This document shows positions 30,561 to 37,614 of a DNA stretch of 38,594 nucleotides, in pieces. The notes beneath the pieces were generated by a model. That model made no database searches. It was not told where the DNA came from and worked only from the letters and a program-made list of their open reading frames with translations. This DNA is from Acidobacteriota bacterium. GTDB lineage: Bacteria > Actinomycetota > Acidimicrobiia > Acidimicrobiales > CADCSY01. The stretch is from positions 1 through 38,594 of the forward strand of contig JAEKLB010000059.1 of the NCBI GenBank assembly GCA_019510095.1, written 5' to 3'. Position numbers and translations under genes: made by a program. Each line of letters opens with the position of its first letter. The stretch's first letter is position 1.

Positions 30561-30773
30561 ATGGGTATTGGGATCAGCATCTTCCTTCTGGCAGCCGGTG
30601 CGATCCTCACCTTCGCCGTCAACGTCACCACCAATGGCGTGAACCTCGACACCGTTGGTGTCGTTCTGATGGTCGTCGGCGCTATCGGCTTGCTCATGTC
30701 GATGCTCTTCTGGAGCAGCTTTGCTCCGTGGGGTGGGCACAGCGACACCGTCATCGAGGACCGTCGCTACTGA
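30561..30773 (+). CDS. DUF6458 small membrane protein
   Basis: A 70-residue two-helix membrane protein: IGISIFLLAAGAILTFAV, then the conserved NVTTNGVNLDTVGVVLMVVGAIGLLMSMLFWSS, matching the DUF6458 family found widely in actinobacteria. The short loop NVTTNGVNLDT and the C-terminal tail of charged residues (HSDTVIEDRRY) are typical. ATG 30561 has a GGAGG site 8 nt upstream. The SigF/SigB-like promoter upstream suggests stress or stationary-phase expression. No function is established for the family, to my knowledge. Confidence 0.88.
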   Translation: MGIGISIFLLAAGAILTFAVNVTTNGVNLDTVGVVLMVVGAIGLLMSMLFWSSFAPWGGHSDTVIEDRRY

Positions 30774-30819
30774 CCACATCGTCAGCGCCCCTTTCTGCCC
30801 CACAGGCGGCGCACCTGAC

Positions 30820-30852
30820 ACGGAGGGCCGGGACTCAGTCCCGGCCCTCCGT
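30820..30852. terminator. Perfect 16-bp palindrome spanning the BtuF-like stop
   Basis: ACGGAGGGCCGGGACT and its exact complement flank a single base. The stop codon of the minus-strand gene (30835-30837) lies at the centre, so the terminator overlaps the last codons. It probably ends transcription from both sides (DUF6458 gene and the BtuF-like gene). Confidence 0.8.
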
Positions 30853-31536
30853 CGCGCGTGCGTGCAACACGGCGGCCAGGCGGGCCAGCGCCCGTGGCGT
30901 CCGGGCGCCCCACCAGAAGAGGTCCTGCCCGTCGACGAACACCACGGGCGCGACGTGCTCGAGCTCGGCCTGGTGACGCTGACCGAACGGATAGGGCTCG
31001 CTCGGTGCGACGACCAGGTCGGGCCGCCGCGCGGCCGCGTCGTCGAGGGTCGTCTCGGGGAAGACCGCGTCGGCGTCGGCGTAGGCCGACGCGATCCCCA
31101 GCCGCTCGAGCATCGCTGCGCCATAGGTGCCACTGGCGATGGTCATCCACGGCCGCCGCCAGATCGGCACGAACGCCCGCCTGGTGATGGGCAACGCCGG
31201 CGGCAGCACCGGTTCGGAGGGCAGGTCGACCCGGTCCAGGCGTTGCGCCAACCGACGGAGCTCTTCCGCCACGTCCTCCAGCCGCTCGATCTGGCCGACG
31301 ATGTGCAGGGGAACACCGCGCTCGGCGAGGGCGTCAGCGTCCTCCCGGCGGTTCTCCTCCACGTTGACGACCACGACATCGGGCGCGAGCGCGGCGATGG
31401 CGTCGACGTCCGGGTCCTTGGTGCCACCGACCGCACGCAGGCTCGGCTGCTCGCAGAACCGAGTGACCGCGATCGGCGTGATTCCCCAGTCCAGAAGGGT
31501 CTCGGTGACCGACGGCACCAGGCTGACGACACGCAC
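30835..31536 (-). CDS. Cytoplasmic BtuF-like (helical-backbone metal receptor) protein
   Basis: A 233-residue protein of the periplasmic Fe3+-siderophore/vitamin-B12 binding type (PF01497): MRVVSLVPSVTETLLDWGITPIAVTRFCEQP, VGGTKDPDVDAIAALAPDVVVVNVEENRREDADAL, and a helical backbone linker before PWMTIASGTYGAAMLERLG. Canonical family members have a signal peptide or lipobox; this one starts at the mature-domain sequence with no export signal and no nearby permease, so it is predicted to be cytoplasmic. Such stand-alone forms are known in bacteria, but their ligands are not established. It is the last gene of the ACT-def-PH/SHOCT-BtuF operon, 2 bp after the preceding stop. Confidence 0.85.
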   Translation of the reverse strand: MRVVSLVPSVTETLLDWGITPIAVTRFCEQPSLRAVGGTKDPDVDAIAALAPDVVVVNVEENRREDADALAERGVPLHIVGQIERLEDVAEELRRLAQRLDRVDLPSEPVLPPALPITRRAFVPIWRRPWMTIASGTYGAAMLERLGIASAYADADAVFPETTLDDAAARRPDLVVAPSEPYPFGQRHQAELEHVAPVVFVDGQDLFWWGARTPRALARLAAVLHARATEGRD

Positions 31537-31538
31537 CT

Positions 31539-32138
31539 TCAGAGCTGGTCGAGCAGCTTGGCCTTCTTGGCCTGGAACTCCGCCTCGGTGATCACGCCCC
31601 GGCGTCGCAGGTCGTCGAGGCGGTCGAGCTGCGCGATCGGATCCGGCCCGGGGACGCCACCGAAGCGACGCTGCTGATCGGCCTCGATCTGCGCGTAGAC
31701 CTGGTTCTGCACCCGCGCTGGTCGGGGGATGTTGGAGAAGGCCTCGTCGCCGTGCTCGCCGCCCGACTCGATCACCAGGTCGCCGGCGCCGACCAACCGC
31801 TCGAAGATGCTCTGGTGCGAGAAGATGGTGTTGACGCGGTCGAGCGGGATCTCGATCCCGTGCTTGGCGACCACCCCACTCCGGTAGACGATCCGGTCAG
31901 TCGTGACGACGAAGTTGGTGGTCGCCCAGCGGGTGTAGCGACCGGCGAACCAGAGCAGGGCGGCCAGCACGACGCCGGCTGCGGCCAGCACCGCCCAGTC
32001 GCCGACAGCACGCACGGCGATCAGGGCGAGCAGCGCGAGCACCAGGAGCGAGGCCGGCCCGGCGAAGAACCACCAATGGGGCCGGAGGTCGACGACGACC
32101 TCCTCGCCTTCGTTCAGCAGCTTCGCGGGGAAGGCCAC
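31539..32138 (-). CDS. Membrane PH-domain protein with C-terminal SHOCT motif
   Basis: A 199-residue membrane protein: two TM segments (WWFFAGPASLLVLALLALIAVRAV and WAVLAAAGVVLAALLWFAG), then a bacterial PH domain (bPH2/YdbS type) around TNFVVTTDRIVYRSGVVAKHGIEIPLDRVNTI with the typical QSIFERLVGAGDLVIESGG. A C-terminal SHOCT motif (DPIAQLDRLDDLRRRGVITEAEFQAKKAKLL) completes it. bPH2 proteins are common in actinobacteria and are usually unstudied. The combination of bPH2 and SHOCT in one protein is known. It lies 9 bp after def and 2 bp before the BtuF-like gene; co-transcription is likely. Confidence 0.88.
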   Translation of the reverse strand: MAFPAKLLNEGEEVVVDLRPHWWFFAGPASLLVLALLALIAVRAVGDWAVLAAAGVVLAALLWFAGRYTRWATTNFVVTTDRIVYRSGVVAKHGIEIPLDRVNTIFSHQSIFERLVGAGDLVIESGGEHGDEAFSNIPRPARVQNQVYAQIEADQQRRFGGVPGPDPIAQLDRLDDLRRRGVITEAEFQAKKAKLLDQL

Positions 32139-32147
32139 GGCCTGAAG

Positions 32148-32645
32148 CTAGCGATAGACGCGCCGGCGGAACACCCGGTCGTCAGCAACAACCCTGTCGA
32201 GGAACAGCAGCCCGTCGAGGTGGTCGAGCTCGTGCTGCGCGGCGCGTGCCTCGAAGGCGTCCAGCTCCAACGTGCGCTCCTCGCCGTCGAGATCCAGGCC
32301 ACGCACGACGAGCCGGGTCGCCCGGGCGACGTCACCAGTGAGGTCCGGCACGCTCATGCACCCCTCCCGCCCGACATCCCGGTGCTCGGCCTCGAGCACC
32401 ACCGGATCGAACAGCACGAGCTCGCCGTGGCAGGAACGAGCCTTCGGGTGCCCGCTGACGTCGATGCAGAACGCTCGCAACGACACGCCGATCTGGGGCG
32501 CGGCGACGCCCACCGAGTGACCCGAGCCCCGCATGGTGTCGACCAGGTCCCGGCCGAGATGCCGGGCCCGCTCGTCGATCTCACCCACCGGCGCGCACGG
32601 CGTCGCCAGCACCGGATGCGGCAGATGGAGGACGGGCCTGATCAA
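32148..32645 (-). CDS. def: Peptide deformylase, divergent
   Basis: Removes the formyl group from nascent peptides. The 226-residue track ORF has a shifted antisense N-terminus; the gene starts at TTG 32645 (MIRPVLHLPHPVLATPCAPVGE), giving 165 residues, normal for Def. Motif 1 is SVGVAAPQIG (first Gly of the usual GxGxAAxQ replaced by Ser), motif 2 is EGCMS (usual EGCLS), and motif 3 is QHELDHLDG with the metal-binding HExxH. The divergence in motifs 1 and 2 is mild, so activity is plausible, but this may be a second, specialised copy. It follows the ACT-domain gene by 22 bp. Confidence 0.88.
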   Translation of the reverse strand: MIRPVLHLPHPVLATPCAPVGEIDERARHLGRDLVDTMRGSGHSVGVAAPQIGVSLRAFCIDVSGHPKARSCHGELVLFDPVVLEAEHRDVGREGCMSVPDLTGDVARATRLVVRGLDLDGEERTLELDAFEARAAQHELDHLDGLLFLDRVVADDRVFRRRVYR

Positions 32646-32667
32646 GGTCCGTCGGCGGACGGTGCGG

Positions 32668-33207
32668 TCACAGGACGTCGGCGTCGTCGGCCCGCAGGTG
32701 AGCTTCGACACCCATGTCGGCCGCCAGCGCCGCCAGCTCGATGCGCAGCCGGTCGACGTCGGCGTCCGTCGGCAGATCGAGCTCCAGCAGCAAGACGTAG
32801 GAGTGGTCGGGGCCGGCGCCGACCACACGGGTGCTGAGGTCGACGATGTTGGCGCCGTGGTCGGCGAGCAGCTGGGCCACGTGGTGCACGATGCCCGGCT
32901 TGTCGGCGCCGTAGAGCGAGAGGGCCCAGCTGGTTGCGCCGGCCTCGTCGTCGGTGTCGACCTCGGCGATGGGCCGCACGGCCACGGTCAGGCCCAGGAC
33001 GCCGACCTCGGCGACCAAGGCCGCCTCCAGGACCTCGGCGGTCTCGGCCGTCGGCACGTCGACGATCAGCATCATGGCGAAGTGACCCCCGAGGTTCGTC
33101 ATGGCCGTGTCCTCGAGGTTGCCGCCGTGGCGCATCAGCACCCCGGTGACGGCCGCCACGATGCCGGGCCGGTCGGCCCCCAGCGCGGTGACGGCGACAT
33201 GGGGCAC
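32668..33207 (-). CDS. Tandem ACT-domain protein (GcvR-like)
   Basis: A 179-residue protein with two ACT domains in tandem: residues 1-80 (HVAVTALGADRPGIVAAVTGVLMRHGGNLEDTAMTNLGGHFAMMLIVDV) and 90-175 (WALSLYGADKPGIVHHVAQLLADHGANIVDLSTRVVG). Each has the ADRPGIV / ADKPGIV turn and the small-molecule-binding Gly/Asn face. The layout matches the glycine-cleavage repressor GcvR and related amino-acid sensors. No DNA-binding domain is present, so it may act by protein contact, as GcvR does. It heads the ACT-def-PH/SHOCT-BtuF operon and is divergent from the UvrD-type helicase. Confidence 0.87.
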   Translation of the reverse strand: MPHVAVTALGADRPGIVAAVTGVLMRHGGNLEDTAMTNLGGHFAMMLIVDVPTAETAEVLEAALVAEVGVLGLTVAVRPIAEVDTDDEAGATSWALSLYGADKPGIVHHVAQLLADHGANIVDLSTRVVGAGPDHSYVLLLELDLPTDADVDRLRIELAALAADMGVEAHLRADDADVL

Positions 33208-33255
33208 AGGCCGAAGCTACTTGCGACCATCCGCGTTCCTGTCACACCCCCGTCG

Positions 33256-33261
33256 TACGTT
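33256..33261 (+). promoter_or_regulatory. Predicted leaderless -10 hexamer (TACGTT)
   Basis: TACGTT fits TANNNT and ends 8 nt before GTG 33270; no Shine-Dalgarno is visible. It implies a leaderless helicase transcript. The opposite-strand half (TACGAC) lacks the terminal T, so a symmetric core is incomplete here. Confidence 0.4.
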
Positions 33262-33269
33262 CGTTCGTC

Positions 33270-35282
33270 GTGGAGGGCGTGCTCGATGGGTTGACCGACG
33301 CACAGGCGGAGGCCGTCACCAGCACAGGCGCGCCCCTGGTGATCCTCGCTGGGGCCGGATCGGGCAAGACCCGGGTCCTGACCCGCCGCATCGCCTACCG
33401 GGTCGCCGAGGGCAGCGCCGACGCCCGCCACGTGCTGGCCCTCACCTTCACCCGCAAGGCGGCCGGTGAGCTCCGCGGCCGCCTCGGCGCGCTCGGTGTG
33501 CGCGAGGGCGTCGCCGCCGGCACCTTCCACGCCATCGCCTACGCCCAGCTGCGCCAGCGGTGGGCCGATGCCGGCCAGGCGCCACCGACCCTGCTCGAGC
33601 GCAAGGTCGGCTTCCTCGCCCGTCTCCTCGGCCCCCGCGGGCGCCGCGACGCCACCGTCCAGCCGGTCGACCTGGTCGCCGAGATCGAATGGGCAAAGGC
33701 CCGCCTGGTCAGCCCGGCATCGTATGAGGCAGCGGTCGCGGCCGCTGGCCGGAAGCCGCCGATCTCGGCATCGGCCATGGCGGCGCTGTACGGGCGGTAC
33801 GAGGACGAGAAGCGGCGGCGCGGCGTGGTCGACTTCGACGACCTCCTCCTGCGGTGCATCGACTCGCTGGTGGCCGACCCTGCGTTCGCGGCAGCGCAGC
33901 GCTGGCGGTTCCGCCACCTGTTCGTCGACGAGTTCCAGGACGTCAACCCGGCCCAGGCGGCGTTGCTCGGCGCGTGGCGGGGCGACAACGCCGACCTGTG
34001 CGTGGTCGGCGACCCGAACCAGGCCATCTACGCCTGGAACGGCGCCGATCCGTCCCACCTCGTCGAGTTCGCCCGCCGGGAGCCCGGTGCCACCGTCGTG
34101 CGACTCGACGACAACTTCCGGTCGAGCCCGCAGATCCTGGCGGTGGCGGCCGGCGTCCTGGCCGGTGGCGGCGTGCGCACCGACCACCGACCGCACCGCC
34201 CCGACGGGCCGGTGCCGTCGATCCGCAACTACGGCTCCGACCGCGACGAGGCCCAGGGCATCGCCCGGGCCGTTCGCGGCAAGCGCCGCCCCGGCAGCGC
34301 GTGGTCGCGGATCGCGGTCCTGGTCCGCACCAATGCCCAGGCGGTGCTGCTCGAAGAGGCATTCCGCGCTGCCGGCATCCCATTCCGGGTCCGGGGCGGG
34401 GCGACCTTCCTGAAGCAGCCCGAGGTGCAGTCCGCCCTCGGCGAGATGGCCAGCACGCGCGGCGGCCTGGGCGCCGGCCTCGCCGATCTGGCGAGCGAGA
34501 TCGCCGAGCTCGGTGACGACGGTCCCGCTGCCGACCGGCGTGCGGTGCTGGCCGAGCTGGTGCGCCTCGGCCACGAGTACCTCACGCTCGATCCCTCGGC
34601 CGGGGTCGACGGGTTCACGGCCTGGCTCAGCGCGACAGTCGGGGGCGATGCCGGCGACAGCGGCGCCGACGCCGTGGAGATCGCCACCTTCCACGCCGCC
34701 AAGGGCCTCGAGTGGCCGGTGGTGTTCCTGGCCGGGCTCGAGCGGGGCCTGGTGCCGATCAGCCGGGCCAAGGGCGACGATGCCCTCGACGAGGAGCGGC
34801 GGTTGCTCTACGTCGCCGTCACCCGGGCCGAAGAGGAGCTGCACTGCTCGTGGGCCAAGGAGCGCACCTACGGCGAGCGCCGGCTGCCGCGCCAACCATC
34901 GCCCTGGCTCGACGACATCGAAGCGGCCCGGTCGGCCATCGCCGCTGGCGGATCGTTGCGCGACCAGCTCGACCGCATCCAGGAGGAGCGTCGCCGCCTG
35001 CGGGCGACCGATGGTCGCGGCAGCCGCCGCCCAGGCATCACCATCGGCGCCGACGCCGATCCGAACGTGCTGGCCGCCCTCAAGGCATGGCGCAGCGCCG
35101 CGGCCCGAGCTGCCGGCGTGCCGGCCTACGTGATCTTCCACGACACCACCCTCGCCGCAGTGGCCGAGGCTCGGCCCAGCACCCGCGTCGCGCTGCTCGC
35201 CCTCCCCGGTCTCGGTCCGGTGAAGGCGGAGCGCTACGGCGCCGACCTCCTCAGGGTCGTCGCCGAGCACCTCGCCTCCTGA
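33270..35282 (+). CDS. UvrD2-like DNA helicase with C-terminal HRDC domain
   Basis: A 670-residue superfamily-1A helicase. Motif I (LAGAGSGKTRVLTRRIAY), Ia (LTFTRKAAGELRGRL), II (VDEFQDVNPAQ), III (GDPNQAIYAWNGA), IV (VRLDDNFRSS), V (TFHAAKGLEWPVVFLAG) and VI (LYVAVTRAEEEL) are all in order. The C-terminal 85 residues (VLAALKAWRSAAARAAGVPAYVIFHDTTLAAVAEARP) form an HRDC domain. The architecture matches mycobacterial UvrD2, which unwinds DNA in repair and replication. The four-Cys linker found between helicase and HRDC in mycobacterial UvrD2 is not present here; a basic RRLRATDGRGSRRPG linker replaces it. GTG 33270 is the start. Confidence 0.93.
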   Translation: MEGVLDGLTDAQAEAVTSTGAPLVILAGAGSGKTRVLTRRIAYRVAEGSADARHVLALTFTRKAAGELRGRLGALGVREGVAAGTFHAIAYAQLRQRWADAGQAPPTLLERKVGFLARLLGPRGRRDATVQPVDLVAEIEWAKARLVSPASYEAAVAAAGRKPPISASAMAALYGRYEDEKRRRGVVDFDDLLLRCIDSLVADPAFAAAQRWRFRHLFVDEFQDVNPAQAALLGAWRGDNADLCVVGDPNQAIYAWNGADPSHLVEFARREPGATVVRLDDNFRSSPQILAVAAGVLAGGGVRTDHRPHRPDGPVPSIRNYGSDRDEAQGIARAVRGKRRPGSAWSRIAVLVRTNAQAVLLEEAFRAAGIPFRVRGGATFLKQPEVQSALGEMASTRGGLGAGLADLASEIAELGDDGPAADRRAVLAELVRLGHEYLTLDPSAGVDGFTAWLSATVGGDAGDSGADAVEIATFHAAKGLEWPVVFLAGLERGLVPISRAKGDDALDEERRLLYVAVTRAEEELHCSWAKERTYGERRLPRQPSPWLDDIEAARSAIAAGGSLRDQLDRIQEERRRLRATDGRGSRRPGITIGADADPNVLAALKAWRSAAARAAGVPAYVIFHDTTLAAVAEARPSTRVALLALPGLGPVKAERYGADLLRVVAEHLAS

Positions 35283-35390
35283 ATCCCCTGGTCATCGCCC
35301 CTGTTCGGCCGAGACATCGGTCACATCGGACCGGAAACGGCATCATCCCACTGCGCTGCGGGAAGGGCTGGTGCAACCGAGGAGGTGCCC

Positions 35391-35831
35391 ATGGCACTCG
35401 ACCTGACCGATCACCGGATCCGCGTGCTGCTGTGCGACGACGACGAGTCGGAGCTGCGGTCGATCGAGATGACCATCCGGCTCTCCAACCGGACCATCGA
35501 GCTGGTCGGCACGGCCACCTCGGCGACCGAGCTGCTGGCGCTGGCCAAGGACAAGGACAGCTACGACGTGGCCATCGTCGACCTCAACATGCCTCGCATC
35601 GACGGCCTCGAAGCGGCCCGGCGCTTGAAGGAGCAGTGTCCCGATCGCAAGGTCGTGATCCTGACCGCCCATGACGATCGCCGTGACGAGGTCGAGCGCA
35701 GCCCCGACGTCGACCTCTTCATCGACAAGATCGAGGTCGAGACGATCGATCACCGCCTGATGGAGCTGATGGGTCTGGCCGAGGCGAAGCGGGCCAAGGG
35801 CGGCTTCTTCAGCCGGCTCATCGCCCACTGA
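35391..35831 (+). CDS. Orphan single-domain response regulator
   Basis: A 146-residue receiver (CheY-like) protein with no output domain. The acidic pocket is DDD (residues 16-18), the phospho-acceptor Asp64 is in VAIVDLNMPRIDG, the conserved Thr is in VVILTAHDD, and the Lys in LFIDKIEVE closes the site. After the receiver, a short helical tail (GLAEAKRAKGGFFSRLIAH) is unusual and basic. ATG 35391 has a GGAGG site 5 nt upstream. The 3' end overlaps the convergent xthA gene by 14 nt. No histidine kinase lies nearby. It may relay phosphate or act by protein binding. Family assignment is firm; role unknown. Confidence 0.92.
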   Translation: MALDLTDHRIRVLLCDDDESELRSIEMTIRLSNRTIELVGTATSATELLALAKDKDSYDVAIVDLNMPRIDGLEAARRLKEQCPDRKVVILTAHDDRRDEVERSPDVDLFIDKIEVETIDHRLMELMGLAEAKRAKGGFFSRLIAH

Positions 35832-36603
35832 AGTCGGCGAACTGGGGGGCGTGGTCGGACGGCTTCGTGCCCTTGCGCGCGGTTCGGTCGATGAGGACGT
35901 ACTCGAGCCGGTCGGCCAGCGACGCACTGGCCAGCATCAGATCGATGCGCATGCCCCAGTGCTTGTGGAAGGCCCCCGCCTGGTAGTCCCACCACGTGTA
36001 GAGGCCGGGCTCGTCGTGCTGGGCTCGCAGGACGTCGTGGAGGCCCCACGCCTCGAGATCGGCGACGGCGGCCCGCTCTGGCTCGCTCACGTGCGTGCCA
36101 CCGTGACAGGCGGACGGATCCCAGACGTCGCGGTCGTCGGGCGCCACGTTGAAGTCACCACAGACCATGACGTCGGCGTCGGGACGAGCGACGAGATCGA
36201 CGTGACGGCGGAGCCGGGCGAGCCACCGAAGCTTGTGGTCGTACTGCTCATGGCCGACCACCCGCCCGTTGGGGACGTAGACGGTTGCCACCCGCACGCC
36301 GGCACACGTGGCCGTGAGCAGGCGAGCCTCGCGGTCGGGCTCGTCACCGTCGGCGAAGCCGTCGACGACGTCGTCGATGCCGACCTTCGACGCGATGGCG
36401 ACGCCGTTCCACCTGCCTTCGCTGTGGTGGACGACCTCGTAGCCCAGGGACGCGAACGACATCGACGGGAACGCGTCTGCGCCGACCTTCGTCTCCTGCA
36501 GGCAGAGCACGTCGGGCTTGGCATAGTCGATCCACTCCTCGACCTTCGGCAGGCGAGCCTTCAGGGAGTTGACGTTCCACGTCGCGATGCGCATGTCGGT
36601 CAT
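35818..36603 (-). CDS. xthA: Exodeoxyribonuclease III family enzyme
   Basis: An AP endonuclease / 3'-exonuclease of the Exo III type, 261 residues. Catalytic motifs are visible: IATWNVNSLKARLP, LCLQETKVGADAFP (the active-site Glu), YVPNGRVVGHEQYDHK, VMVCGDFNVAPDDRDV (Asp/Asn), and GTKPSDHAPQFADF (the general-base His and Asp). ATG 36603 overlaps the LLM gene's stop (TGATG), so the two are translationally linked. Repair of abasic sites fits with the other repair genes in the window (mutM, recG, UvrD2-like), but they are not in one operon. Its 3' end overlaps that of the response regulator. Confidence 0.95.
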   Translation of the reverse strand: MTDMRIATWNVNSLKARLPKVEEWIDYAKPDVLCLQETKVGADAFPSMSFASLGYEVVHHSEGRWNGVAIASKVGIDDVVDGFADGDEPDREARLLTATCAGVRVATVYVPNGRVVGHEQYDHKLRWLARLRRHVDLVARPDADVMVCGDFNVAPDDRDVWDPSACHGGTHVSEPERAAVADLEAWGLHDVLRAQHDEPGLYTWWDYQAGAFHKHWGMRIDLMLASASLADRLEYVLIDRTARKGTKPSDHAPQFADFSGR

Positions 36604-37532
36604 CAGAGGAGCGGCATGACCTCGGCAGCAACCAACGACAGGTGGTCGTGGTCATGGAGGTCGAGGGTCTGGAGGTACACGCGAGTGGCGCCGGCCTCCG
36701 CGTAGCGGCCGATCTTGTCGACGACCTCCGCGGGCGTGCCGGCCAGGCCGTTCTTCCGGAGCTCCTCCGGGCTCCTGCCGATGGCCGCTGCCCGCGCGGC
36801 CACCTGATCCTCTCCGCTGCCGCAGCACAGCACCAACGCAACAGAGAGGACCATCGACGCCGGATCGCGATCGGCTGCCTCGCATGCCTCGCGCACCCGC
36901 CGGCACTGGGCGCTGAAGCGCTCGAGCGAGAGGAAGCTGGCGTTGTACTCGTCGGCGAAGCGGGCGGCCAGCCGGGGCGTGCGCACCGGGCCGGAGCCAC
37001 CGACGATCACCGGTGGGCGAGGCCGCTGGTGGGGCTTCGGCAGGGCGGGACTGTCGACGAGTGCGTAGTGGTCGCCCTCGAAGGAGAACGACGAGCCGTC
37101 GGCTGCCTCCCACAAGCCGGTGATGATCGCCAGCTGCTCCTCGAGCCGAGCGAACCGCTCCGACTGTGGCGGGAACGGAATGCCATACGCCCGATGCTCG
37201 CTCTCGTACCAGCCGGTGCCCAGGCCCAGCTCGACCCGGCCGCCGCTCATGGCGTCGACCTGGGCCACCGAGATGGCGAGCACGCCTGGGAGGCGGAAGG
37301 TGGCAGCGCTGACCATCGTGCCCAGCCGGATCCGCTCGGTCTCGCGGGCGAGGCCGGCGAGGGTGATCCACGAATCGGTTGGGCCAGGCAACCCGCTGCC
37401 CTCGCCCATCTTCAGGTAGTGGTCGGACCGGAAGAAGGCGTCGTACCCGAGCGCCTCGGCGTGACGAGCCAGCGACAGCTGATCGTCATAGGAAGCGCCC
37501 TGCTGCGGTTCGACGAAGATGCGAAGGTCCAC
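36603..37532 (-). CDS. LLM-class F420-dependent oxidoreductase
   Basis: The third LLM enzyme, 309 residues from GTG 37532 ([22 protein letters not shown]); the track's 510-residue version continues into the antisense of the H1-like tail gene. It has the family blocks [67 protein letters not shown], and [29 protein letters not shown]. The RSDHY motif places it in the FMN/F420 subgroup with GxxxDHY. It overlaps xthA by one base and starts 83 bp after the terminator of the S1/H1 gene. Substrate unknown. Confidence 0.9.
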   Translation of the reverse strand: MDLRIFVEPQQGASYDDQLSLARHAEALGYDAFFRSDHYLKMGEGSGLPGPTDSWITLAGLARETERIRLGTMVSAATFRLPGVLAISVAQVDAMSGGRVELGLGTGWYESEHRAYGIPFPPQSERFARLEEQLAIITGLWEAADGSSFSFEGDHYALVDSPALPKPHQRPRPPVIVGGSGPVRTPRLAARFADEYNASFLSLERFSAQCRRVREACEAADRDPASMVLSVALVLCCGSGEDQVAARAAAIGRSPEELRKNGLAGTPAEVVDKIGRYAEAGATRVYLQTLDLHDHDHLSLVAAEVMPLL

Positions 37533-37571
37533 CCCGAGAGTCTGGGGCAAAACCGCCGGGCAAAACGACGA

Positions 37572-37603
37572 ACGGGCGGAGCGACTGTCGTCGCCCCGCC
37601 CGT
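37572..37603 (-). terminator. Intrinsic terminator of the S1/H1-like gene
   Basis: A 14-bp stem (ACGGGCGGAGCGAC pairing, one wobble) with a 4-nt loop lies 11 bp downstream of the stop at 37615. On the minus strand a TCGTCGTTTTG tract follows, the best T-run among the hairpins seen here. It therefore resembles a standard rho-independent terminator, unlike the CCGTTCT-type elements. Confidence 0.8.
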
Positions 37604-37614
37604 CGAGTCGTGAG

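Noticed and set aside
33135-35270. 711-residue minus-strand ORF over the helicase
   Set aside because: It is antisense to a complete helicase with all motifs and reads as Gly/Arg/Gln-rich low complexity.
35296-35336. Sixth CCGTTCT-type inverted repeat after the UvrD2-like gene
   Set aside because: The arms GTTCGGCCGA and TCGGACCGGAAAC pair only with bulges, so I left it out of the family.
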